In this document: positions 1 to 11,900 of the stretch, one piece after another
Position numbering within the stretch: position 1 is the stretch's first letter
Layout: the number at the start of each line of letters is the position of its first letter
NCBI GenBank assembly: GCA_021432605.1
Contig: MU271146.1
Span: 2,728,001-2,792,000, forward strand
DNA: 64,000 bases
Origin: Coniochaeta sp. PMI_546
Taxonomy: Eukaryota > Ascomycota > Sordariomycetes > Coniochaetales > Coniochaetaceae
Reading direction: 5' to 3'
Made by a program: the position numbers and the translations under genes
Notes under the pieces: generated by a model
What the model was told of the DNA's origin: nothing
The model's database searches: none
What the model saw: the letters and a program-made list of their open reading frames with translations, nothing else

Positions 1-1463
1 TATATAACGGTAAATAAATTTATATCGGTAAAAAACTACGAAAATTAATAAAAATCGGAACGAAATCGGATAAAAAAAAAACTTATTACGTTATATATAA
101 TAGCTGAATTCTTAATTTTAACAAACGTATAATAATCGTAACGAATTAAAACCGAAATTAAAACGAATTAGGACGAAATTAAACGAAATCGTATAAAAAT
201 AGATCGATTTATTAGGATCCCGAATATATTTAAAATTAATTTTAATATAAGGTAAATAAAAACCGCCGGGATATCAAAACGAATCCGAAATAAAAAATAT
301 TAACGGATAGGGAATTAATACGATATCGAAACGATAACGCGGGGTAAATATATTAATAAAATCTAATTTGAAAAAGTACGATTTTTTAATAAGGTAAATA
401 CGATTTCTAACGAAATCGGGTCGATAAAAGTACGAAAACGGAAATCTATTAGAAAAAAGGAAGTTAATAAGTAATCGAAACGAAGTCGGGGCGGTTTCGG
501 TAAACTTTAACGAAAACTAAATCGGAAGATATAAATAAGGTAATTAATAAAACCGGCCTACGATTGAACCGGAAATCCGGGCGAAAACGAGCCGAAATTA
601 TAAAGCGAAATTACGTAATATAATTTCGAAAACTATATAATAAAAGTACGAAGAAAAGTAAACAAATTATATATTAAATTAAAATATAGAATTAGGAAAA
701 TATAAATATTTAAATTATAAACGTACGTAAAGTTTAGAATTATATAAAAACGTAAGAAAAAGAAAGTATATATACGAATAAAATTAATTAGTAAAAAAAA
801 AAGGAAAGAAAGAATTATAAAGGCTTAAACTAAATAATTTAATAAATATAAGCCGTTTAAAAAAGTACGTATTTTAACGTGATCTAATACGTTTATTAAT
901 ACGAAAAAGATATAAAAAAATATAAAGGTAGAAAATCGGTATAAAACTAAAACCGATAAAAAAAAACTAGCGCGAAACCGGAACGAAAAAGGGGAAATCG
1001 GTACGAAACCGGTACGATAAATACCGACTAATATATTTCCTTTAAAGATTAAACGAATATAAACCGACGCCGATCGGAAATCGATCCGATAAAAGGGAAA
1101 ATAACGAAAAGTTAGGAAATCGGAACGATAACAATATAAAAGAAAATAAAAGATACGAAATAAAAAAAACTATTATATATAAACGGGACGAAATAAAAAC
1201 GACGTCGTAATAGAAATAATTAAATGCCTTTAAGAAGTAGCCGGACTAAAGGCGGGACGAGGCCGAAAGATTTAATTCTTTACTTACCGTAAATCGGGGG
1301 AAGATCCCCGAATTAGATATTCGATAATAAACAATTAGATTTAGGTAAACGTTAAAGGTTTTTACCCGATTCAAAACGGTTTCGTTTAAAATATAGTTTC
1401 CTTTCGGAACGAACGAAAGTATATAATATAATCTTAGTTACTGTTTACTAATAATAATAATAA
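1..1463 (+). mobile_element. Tad1-like LINE, 3' end fragment (copy 1)
   Basis: This is the 3' part of a non-LTR retrotransposon, cut by the window start. It aligns by eye with 33,900-35,759 in the same orientation and with 8,938-10,300 in reverse. It ends in a short (TAA)n tail at about 1,447-1,463, the kind of simple-repeat tail LINEs leave at the 3' end. CpA and TpG are almost absent and no reading frame survives. The family name rests on the reverse transcriptase seen in the long copy at 8,938-15,091, not on this piece, which appears to be 3' untranslated or very late coding sequence. Confidence 0.7.
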
Positions 1464-2930
1464 ATAAACCGAATTAAATTATTATCCGATCTTTCGTTTT
1501 ATTTATATCCGTTACGAAATAATCTTTATTAATATATAAAATGGTATATTCCGTTTCGTTAAAGAATAAACGTAAACTTTTATTCTTTTTAACTAAAAAT
1601 ATCCGATTATTATAATATTATTAATAAAATCTCTTTTAAAATTACACCGATTAACTAATAAATTAAAACGGAAGAAAAAAGAAAAAAACTTACCGGATTA
1701 TAATAATCGTTTTTATTAAACGTTTTTAAAATATTTTAAAATTACGAATAAACTTAAATAATATCGATTAAATTCCGTATTAGATTAATGATTATATTAA
1801 TAATTAACGTACGAATTTCCCGTAAAAAAATATATAATTTCCGTTATCGATTCTTTAAAAATTTCGAATTTATTAAAAGATATTTCGAACGTTTTCTTAA
1901 TCTCTTTATATATTAAAAGGAATTTATAAACCGTTAATAAAACGATATTAAATTAGGTCCGAAATAAGTAAAAAACAAATTTAAGTATAAATTAAATTAT
2001 TTGAAAAATAACGACGATATAACCGAAAAAAGAATTTATTTTAAAAATATTCCGGGTTCGGTAATATATTACGAAAATATTTTAAGTTATTAATAATATA
2101 TTAAACGCGTAAATAAAATAAATACGGATTAGGAATAATATAAATTTATTTCGCGAATAAGCGTATTTTAACCTATATTATAAAACGCGACGGAATAAAA
2201 ACGTTTTTTATTTTTTCGTTAGTAATTAAACTTTTATCTTTTTCGGAAAAACGAATAAATATCCGAAAAAATAGAAAAAAGAAAGAATTAAAACCGGTAA
2301 ATATAATAATATACGGCCGAAACGGTATTAAAAGTATAAAAAAAAAAATTAAGATTAAATTTTGAAAAAAGAAAATATAAACGAAAATAGAAATTTATTA
2401 ATCGAATAAATTTAAAAAAGAAAAATAGAAAAGTATAATCTTAATATAATAACGTTATATTTATATAAAGATAATAAATCTATATATAAATACGAAACGG
2501 TAGAAAATCGACCGCCGTTTTCGTTACCGTTTTTATTATCGTCTTTATCGTTATCGGTAAAATAAACTATTAGAAATATATAATAAAAACCGTCTTATAA
2601 CTGAAAATAACTATTATAAAAAAGGGAATAATTATAACGAAGTTTATAAAATAAGGGTAAGATTCCCGTAAACGGTATCGTTTAATTTAAACCGTTTCAG
2701 TATTAAAACGTACCCGATTCGTACCTAATTTTAAACCCCGTTTCTAATTAGTTTAAAAAGGAATTTTAAATACCCTAATTTTAAAGTTCCTTTCCTTTCT
2801 TCTTTTTAAAAATTAGTTTATATAATATAAGGCTTTATAGATTAGATTAGATTAGATTAGATTTATCTATATTATATAACTATATTACGTATTCTCTTAT
2901 TTAGTTTTAATTAAAGATTCCTTTTATAAA
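1464..2930 (-). repeat. Left arm of a 1.46-kb inverted repeat
   Basis: Read in reverse, this stretch matches 3,026-4,483 along its whole length, with differences that are mainly C/T and G/A changes as RIP would give. It starts directly after the LINE tail, so the LINE insertion or a truncation defines its outer edge. Near the inner end lies a short pentamer run (GATTA)n at about 2,840-2,862 that is not kept in the other arm. I cannot identify a protein. It may be an unknown element, or a long LTR of the Gypsy-like element that follows the right arm. Confidence 0.75.
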
Positions 2931-3025
2931 TATCGCCTTTACCTTATTTTATCGGCGTAATATTTTCCTTTCCTTTACGTTTTTTATCTTTTTTTATATC
3001 GTCGTCGTTCCGTTTTTTTAATTTT
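2931..3025. other. 95-base spacer between inverted repeat arms
   Basis: This is the unpaired centre of the inverted repeat 1,464-4,483. It is T-rich on the + strand with several CG dinucleotides, has no counterpart that I see elsewhere in the window, and holds no gene. Confidence 0.55.
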
Positions 3026-4483
3026 TTTATAAAAGGAGTCCTTAATTAAAGTTAGGTAAGAGAATATATAATATAGTTATATAGTATAGGTAAATCTAAT
3101 CTGATTGGGTCTATAAGGCCTGATATTATATAAACTAATTCTTAGAAAAAGGAGAGGAAAAGAACTCTAAAATCGGGGTATCTAAGATTCCCTTTTAAGC
3201 TAATTAGAAACGGGGTTTAAAATCAGATACGTTTTAATACCGAAACGGCTTAGGTTAGGCGATACCGTCTATAGGAATCTTACCCCCGTTTTATAAACCT
3301 CGTTATAATTATTCCCTTTTCCGTAATAATTATTTTCGGCTATAAGACGGTTCTTATTACGTATTTTTAATAATTTATTTTATTAGTAACGATAAAAGCG
3401 GTAATAAAGACGGTGACGAAAACGGCGGTCGATTTTCTACCGTTTCGTATTTACGTACGGACTTATTATCTTTATATAAAAATAACGTCGTTATATTAAA
3501 ACTAACCTTTTCCGTTTTTCTTCCCTAAACCTATTCGACTAATAAACTTTTATTTTCGTTTATACTTTCTTTTTTTCAAAATTTAATCTTAATCCGTTTT
3601 TCTTATATTTTTAATATTATTTCGGCTATGTATTATTATATTTACTAATCCTAACTCGTTTTTTTTTCCGTTTTCTCGGACGTTTATTCGCTTTTCCGAA
3701 AAAGGTAAAGGTTTGGTTACCGACGAAAAGATAAAAGATATATCTATTCTATCGCTTTTATAACGCGGGTTAAAATACGCCCGTTCGCGAAATAAACCTA
3801 TATTACCCCTAATCCGTATTTATCTTATTTACGCGTTTAATATACTATTAATAACTTAGAACGTTTTCGTAATACGTTATTAAACCCGGAATATTTTTGA
3901 AATAGGTTTGCTTTTCGGTTATATCGTCGTTATTTTTCAAATAACTTAATTTATACTTAGGTTTGTTTTCTACCCGTTTCGGATCTGATTTAGTATCGTT
4001 TTATTAACGGTTTATAAATTCCTTTTAGTATATAAAGAAATTAAAAAGACGTTCGAAATATCTTCTAATAAGTTCGAAACTTTTAGAAAATCGATAATAA
4101 AAGTTATATATTCTTTTTACGGGAGATTCGTACGTTAATCGTTAATATAGTCGTTCATTTAATACGGAATTTAATCGACGTTTTTTAAATTTATTCGTAA
4201 TCCTAAAATATTTTAGAAACGTTTAGTAAGAACGATTATTATAACTCGGTAAGTTTCTATCCTTTTTCCCCCGTTTTAATTTATTAGCTAATCGGTATAA
4301 TTTTAGGAACGATTTTATTAATACTAATAATATTATAATAATCGGATATTTCTAATTAAGAAGAATAGAAATCTACGTTTGTTCTTTAACGAAACGGGGT
4401 ATCCAGTTTTACGCGTTAATAAAGATTATTTCGTAACGGATATAAGCGAAACGAAAGATTGGGTAATAATTTAGTTCGGTTTG
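3026..4483 (+). repeat. Right arm of the 1.46-kb inverted repeat
   Basis: This is the reverse complement of 1,464-2,930. Its first 280 bases recur at 40,336-40,615 in the same orientation and starting at the same base, which argues that the inner edge is a true element end. The arm runs without a visible break into a Gypsy-like interior on the - strand, so one reading is that it is that element's 3' LTR; an LTR of this length would be unusual. Protein content was not recognised. Confidence 0.7.
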
Positions 4484-7400
4484 GAAGATTTACGGATCGA
4501 GCTTTTTTATTATTATCTGGTTAAGATTATTAACAAGCCATTATATCGGCTTTAAATAATAAAAGAAATCTCGGGATAATATAATCTGGTTTCTTAAATG
4601 TTTTCGGGGCGTTTCTAAAGGCTAAATACCTCTTTACTTATATTTTCTTTGCGGAGTTTTACTAGTAATTTAATATTTCGTAAAAGATCTTTTACTCGAT
4701 ATATTAATATCTTTATACTATTTCTACTAATATTTTACTTATGAATAATTAGGGTAACGATCTATTTATTCCCTTTAGGTTTCTAAAATCAAATTATTCT
4801 TTAAATCCTTTCGAGGTTTTCCCCGTTTCTTTTTCGGTATATAAGTATCTTAGGCTTATTCCGCTACCGCTTTTACCTATACTTTTATCCGTTATAGTAA
4901 GACTTTTAGTAAGACTTTTAGTAAGACTTTTGGTAAGACTTTTACCTTAACCGTCTACTTTCTAAAGTCTATAATTACTTTTGGCGTTTATATATCTATT
5001 TCGTTAACTTATTAATTATATTCTAAAAGCTAACCTTCTTATTTTACGTAAAACTACGTTTTACCTTAGATTCGGCGTTTATCTTTAACCTTTTTTATTA
5101 TTTATTAATTATTATCCTCTAATATAAGTATTTGAAAGTAGTCTTCAAAATATTCTCCTATTTTCGGGTTTTAAGGTTTTAATAGACTAATAAGGAATAT
5201 ATTGTATAGACGGTTATATTATACCGGTAAGCTAACGCGATACGTTTGGGAACTAATTGTTATAAGGATTCTAAAAGGTTCGATAAACTTAAGGGCTAGC
5301 TTCTTATTTAATATTTTTAACCTTAAGTTCTTAGTTAAAAAGGCTATTAGGTTACCTTTTTTAAAAGTCTTAGGGGTATATTTCGTATTATAATATTTCG
5401 CCTATCGTTCGATAACGACGAACTAACGTTCTTATAACTCGTTTTTTAACGTAATAAATTTTTCTAATCTATCTATAACTACCGGTACCCTTTTCTAATT
5501 AGGATCGTTTTCGGTCCGGAAATAAAAACCGGTAAAAAGCCAAATAATATTTAATTGGGATTTATTCCTAACGTAATATTCTATACGTTATTATAAATGA
5601 ATTACGCAGACGGTAATAAGTTCAGCTAGATTAATTATTAGGAATCGATAAAAGATCGGAAATAATTCTCTAATATCTAATTAGCTTTTTCCGTTTAGTT
5701 ATCTATTTAAAGATAAAACGTTATTAATAAACGTCGTTTGATTTTGTTATTATAACAAAGGTCTATTTAGAACTAGCTTATAAATACGGTATTTCGGTCT
5801 AAAACTATTCTTTTTAAAAAGCCGTATCGTAATTCTATTTCTATATAGAATAATTCTACTAGTTTAACTAATATAATAATTATACTAGTTAGCAAAAAGA
5901 TAATATAGTTAGTAAAACGGTCGACGATTATTAGGATTACGTCGACTATCTTACTTTTATATTAAACTAAGCGTAATCTAATAATAAAATCTATTAAGAC
6001 TTCTTAGAGAAGGTATACGGGAATCGGTAATAATTCTAACTTACCGTAAAATCTATATTTTCTTAATATAGTTCCCTAATATATTTTATAACTAACGACG
6101 TATTTCTTAATATCGGTATAAAGACTTATCTAATAATATTTTCGTTAAAAGAATTTTATAATACGGGTAATATTAAAGTATCCCGTTTCCGTTCCGTTAT
6201 AATATAAACGTAAGAGTTTTTATCTTAAGCTTTTAGACTTTAGGATATAAAATCAATTTCTAAACCGTATTATCCCGGTTATATTAATTGTCCAAATTGA
6301 TTCGCGTTTAATCTTAAGATTTTATAACGATTTAGCCTTAATACGTTAGGTTTCCTAATCTACTTATTATAATCTAACAATAAGGTTTCTTAAGTCTTTT
6401 AAAGTATTTAATTTTAAAACTTGTTTACGGGTATTCGTATTAAATACCGTAGCTCTCGGGAAGTATTATTTTATAAAGAGTTTCTATAATACCCGACGTT
6501 CTTATAACGTTTATTTTTAAAACGTTTCTAAACTATCTAAATCTTTTAAGACGTTTATATTTATACTATTTTCCGACGATTTTTCTATATCGTCTTTAGA
6601 AATATCTAAATAACTAAAGTCTTTTTGACCCGGTACTATTTTAACCTTTTTTTGGGTTAAGTTTCGGAAAGTAAGAACCTAAACTATTTGTTAGTTTAAC
6701 TTTTATTAAGTAGATATACTAGTTCTATTTATAACTTAGCTAAATCTTTATAATCAAACCGTTTCGACGGCGTATCGGTTAGGTTTAACTTACCGGGACG
6801 ATATTTGATTACGAATTCGAACGATACGAAATATATATATTACTTTACCTAATACCCGTTAAGTTTTAGCTATTTTATAAAAGTTTAAAGGTTAGCGTAA
6901 TCCGATAATATTTCGATTACGAATCGGTTCCTTTTTAGATAATATTTCTAATATTTAAACGATTCGATAATTACGAATAATTCTTTATCTAAGATATTAT
7001 AATATAATTTTAATCCGGTAAATTTACGGGATTAAAACGTTACCGGATATTATTTATTATTATCGTCTTATTACGAAACGATATTAGATATAACGTAGAT
7101 AAAAACGTTAGTTTCTAACCGTATATATCGTTTAGGATCGAAATACCGGAAAAGAAATATAGATTAGAAAGTTATTTTAAAAGCTTTAAAAGCTTCGTAA
7201 TTTTCAACGCCGAAACTAACTATACCCGGTTTCTTTTTATCCTTATTCTTTTTAAATAAAGAAATAAAAGGTACGATTACGCCGGAATATCTTTTAATAA
7301 AACGACGATAAAAGTTATAAAATCCGAAGAAAACCTAAACGTCGTAGAAATTAACGAGTTCTAATTATAAAACGATAATATTTACGTAAATAAAATCTAT

Positions 7401-8937
7401 AAATATATTTTTAACGGATATAATATAATTAAGAAATTCGATTTAATCTTAGAAAAAGATATATTTGTTAGGTTTAACGTATAATTCCGCGGTTCGGAAA
7501 TAATCTAATATTTGGCCGATATAATTAAAATACGTTTTTCGATCTTTCGAAAAGATAAAAATATCGTCGAAATACGCGATATAAAAATCGTCGAATAAAT
7601 TTCGTAACGTTAGATAGATATAATTCTAAAACGTTACCGGAACGTTAATTAAGCCGAAAGGTATAATAAAGAACTCGTAATAACCGTATCGAATATAAAA
7701 CGTTATTTTCTATTTATCTCTTTCTTTAATACGGATCCGGTAATAGATATCTTTAATATCGATCTTAATAAAGAATTAAACGTTAGAAACGTAGTTAAAA
7801 ATCTTTAAAATAAACGGTAAAAGATATCGGTTACGAATCATAATTTTATTAAGACCGCGATAATCTATATAAAATCGTAAAAAACCGTCCTTTTTAAAGA
7901 CAAATAATATTAGTACGTTAATTATAGATTTAGAATATTGAATACGGTTATTTATTAGATTTTCGTTTAGAAATTTACGTAGTTAGGCGAGTTTTCGTTA
8001 GGAGAAAAGATATATCGGTTTATAAAATAGTTTTTAACCGTAGAATAGGTTAATCGTATAATCTATTTCCTTAATACGTAAGAAGATATTTATATTAGAA
8101 GCTTTAAATATATCTTTTTACGGCGATAATTCGGAAAAGAGATTTTCTAATCCCGAATCGGGACCGTTTTATTCCTTTTCTTCGTCTTTTAATAAGAATA
8201 ATTCGGGAATATACCGTACGGAATATATTTTCACGATATTACGAATAACGCGTTTAAAATTCCGTTTAGAAATTATTTGGAACGTATTTTTATCGAGTTC
8301 GAATTACTATTCTCTTTTTTAAAAAGATATATAAATATAGAAATCCTATATAATAATTATCGAAAGAACTACGGGGTTACTTTCTAATCTAAGATCGTAA
8401 TTAACCCTGATATAAGGCTATATTATTTCTTTAATAATACCGCGTAAGTCCCGTATACGTATAAAGATATCCTAAATATCGTAAATAGGGACTTTTAATT
8501 AGTTTATTATCTTAAGAAAGGGTATTATCAATTCTCCTCGTTAAAGATTATATTATATTACGAATACGGTATTAATTATATCTATTTCCGTATTAGTATT
8601 TAAATCCGCGAACATATCGGTTACGGGTTAGGATTAAATACGGATAAGAATATAAAATCAATAGGTAATATTTATTAGTAGTTTAATGGAACGGAATATA
8701 AAATCTACTTATCTATTTTAGTTTTTAGATATACCGGTATATCGTTAAGGTTTAAATTACGTTAACCTCGAAACCGATCTTTTTTTCGTTTACGTTTTTT
8801 TAAAAAGGTTTTACGGGAATAAATTATTAGTCCGAAAGAAATATTCGGTTTATTCGGGTAGTTTGGGATATAATAAAACGTACTATCGTAAATATAATAA
8901 CGATTTTACTAACCGTTCTTACCGATAGGATTACCCC
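4484..8937 (-). mobile_element. Gypsy-like retroelement interior, family C (fossil)
   Basis: On the - strand the order is: reverse transcriptase with a YFDD-type catalytic box near 7,570-7,600, RNase H and integrase core (about 5,800-6,000), then the integrase C-terminal region and possibly a chromodomain down to about 5,000. This order is that of Ty3/Gypsy. The 5' end with gag is not seen: the element meets the 3' end of a LINE at about 8,938. It is thoroughly broken, with many tens of breaks from RIP. The left limit is uncertain because it merges into the inverted-repeat arm. It is a different family from the two Gypsy families further right. Confidence 0.65.
4897..4946. repeat. 12-base minisatellite, about four units
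   Basis: The unit AGTAAGACTTTT is repeated about four times in direct tandem, nearly perfectly. It lies near the 3' side of the family C Gypsy-like element. It may be a late slippage product, since the units are more alike than the RIP-altered surroundings. Confidence 0.8.
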
Positions 8938-11900
8938 TATTATTATTATTACTAGTTAACGGTAGCTAAGACTATACTATATATTTTCGCTCGTTCCGAA
9001 AGGAAACCGTACTCGAAACGAAGCCGTTTCGAGTCGGGTGAAAACCTCTAACGCCTACCTAAATCTGATTCTTTATCGTCGAATACCTAATTCGGGATCT
9101 TCCCCCTATTTACGGTAAATAGGGAGCTGGGTCCTTCGGCCTCGCCCCGCCCCCGGTTCGGCTACCTCCTAAGGACGTTCGGTAGTCTCTATTTCGGCGT
9201 CGTTCCCCCCTCGTTTCGTTTTCGCGTAATATTCTCCTTTACTTCGCTTCCTATATTCCCTTTCGTAACGATATCGTTCCGTTTTTCTATCTTTCCGCCG
9301 TCTTTTTTCTTATCGGGTCGACTTTTGGTCGGTATCGGTTCGAATACGTTTGGTTTTAAAAAGAGGTATTCTAATTAGTATTCGTCGTATCGGTTTCGCG
9401 CCGATTTCTTATTTTCGTTCCGGTTTCGCGCCGGTTTCCTTTCTATCGTTTCGGCCTCTTACCGACTTCCTTCTTTCGCGCTTTTTTCGTTCTTTCTTCG
9501 CGCTAATAAGTACGCCAGATCGTATTAAGGTACGTACCTTCCCCGGGCGGCCCGTACCTACCTAGTTATTAAGCTTAGGCCTTTGTAATTCTTTCTTTCT
9601 TTTCTTCTCCGCTAACCAATTCTATTCGTACGTATACCTTCTTTTCCTTACGTTTTTATATAGTTCTAAGTCTTACGTACGTTTATAGGTTAAATATCTA
9701 TATTTTCCTAATTCCGCGTTTTAATTCGATACGTAATTTACTTACCTTTCTACGCGTTTTCGTTACGTAGTTTCTAAGGTTACGTTATATAATTTCGGTT
9801 TATAATTTCGACTCGTTTTCGCCCGGTTTTCCGGTTAAGTCGCGGGCCGGCCCCGCCGATTACCTTATTTATACCTTCCGTCTTAGTTTTTACCGGGGCT
9901 TACCGTTACCGTTTCGACTTCGTCTCGGTAACCTATTAACTTCTTTTCTCTTAATAGTTTTCTACTTTCGTACTTTTATCGTTTCAATTTTATTAGAAAT
10001 CGTAACTATTTCGTTTTAAAGTTATAATTTTTTATATAACTTTTATTAATAAATTCGCGTTTCGATTTCACCACGACGACGTATTAATTTCTTTTCTTTT
10101 AATACTTCCCGTATCGGGTTCGTCCCGACGTCTTAATAGCTTTTATTTATTTTACGTCAAAAACGGTTTTAAATATATTTAGGACCCTAATACGTCGGTA
10201 CGTTTTCGGTATAATCTCGTTCGATATTTTACTAACTCGTTTTAAATTCGACCTTTTTTCGTTACGACCGTTATATATTTATTAAAATAAAATATTCGAT
10301 CGTTATATATAACGCGGTAAGTTTTCCCTTTATCCGGCCTCGTTTTTATCTCGTTTAACTTTCGTAAATTCCCGACGATAAAGACTTATTTTACGTTACG
10401 TAATCGGTTTTCTTTCGTTATCTTAACGATCTAGATAACTAAAAAATACGTCGGTCTATTTACGACGTTTTTCGTTCCGACCCCGTATTAATTATAATCT
10501 TAATTCTATAATACGTATCTCGTTACGCGTATATAAATTATTCGTTCCGGTAAGATAATTCGTAATTCCGTTACCGGTCCGTCTTCTTTTCCTAATCGTA
10601 ATTTTATCGTTCCGGTTTCGCCGCCCGTTCTAATTATAAACGATCTTACCGTTTTTCGTAACGATTTTGTTTAATTTTATAACGTTATCGAAACGAACGT
10701 TACGTAAACTAACGTTATACGTATTAATTTCGCCCGGTTTCGTAATATTACCGATACAAATATTACGTAAATTACCGTTATTCGTACCGACTTTATTAAG
10801 TTTCGTACCGAATTCGATTACCTTATCGTTTATATTATTAAACTTCGTAAAGATATCGGGTTTATTTATACCGACGCCGAAACGATTCGTATTTAGTTCG
10901 ATATTCTAATAAGTCGATCGTATCCCGTTCTTATTATCCCGACTTCGTTCCGATTACTAATCCCCGATAACGTAACGGTATCGTTCGTTTAAAAACGACT
11001 TTTGGTATTATTCGTGTCGGTATCGATCGTCTATCGTAAGATATCGGAACGGTTTTTACCGATACTATTACGAAAAAGCCTATTTTTAGGAAGAAATAAC
11101 TTTGTATAATAATTAATCTAAATTCGTTTTAATATCGGTTTTCTTTCGGTTAGACTTTTTTACGATTTTATAAATCCTTAGTAAAAACGGTTAACCGTAT
11201 CGTTATCTTTTTTCTTTCGTTTCGATATCGTATCTTTTTCGTATCGTTTACCTTTTTACGTCCCCGCGGCCCCGGTTCTTTACCTTTTCCCGTCGGGATT
11301 AAGGTAGATTTGAATCGTATTTATATTATTATCGTTACGTTATTTTATATAATCTACTTGTTTTCGATCTACCGTTTCTATATTTTTATTCCCCGGTCGT
11401 ATACCTTTCGCGTTTCTTTCGGCCTTTTTCGGCCTAAGTTTCTATTAACTTTCTAATAAAGTCGTAATATTAGATTTTCCCTAGACTTAGGAATTATTTA
11501 ATAAACCAAACGACGTTTTTCTTTCTTAATATTCTTATTATATCGTCGTAATTTAGTCGTTCTTTTAGTTAAAATCTTTCGTTATTTTATCTAGAATAAA
11601 ACGTTACGATATATTTGATTATTTCTTACGTTTACCCGTATTCGTATTCCGGGTTGATTCCCAAGACGCGTTTTTCGAAAAGGAATACGTTTAGGTTTAT
11701 ATAACCCGTTCGTATTTAGATTAGTAATACGTTTTCCGTTTTCGTTAAGTTATCGTATAAATATAACGTATTTTCGGTAGGTTTTCTTTCCGCGTTCTCC
11801 CCGACGTTATAATAAATCTTTATTCTTTTCGTTCGCCTTTCGAATTCCTATCTTTCCTTTTAAGACTCGAAGATTCTCCTTTCTTTATATTAAAAGCTTT

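Noticed and set aside
2838-2862. Possible degenerate telomere repeat
   Set aside because: The (GATTA)n run is not TTAGGG-like after allowing for RIP, is short, and is absent from the other copies of the same unit. It is a simple pentamer run.
5202-5393. 63-codon frame on +
   Set aside because: It is the complement of the family C integrase C-terminal region, whose - strand reading fits Gypsy order better.
10667-10909. 80-codon frame on +
   Set aside because: It is antisense to the LINE 3' region and of low complexity; stop-free by chance in CpG-rich RIP sequence.
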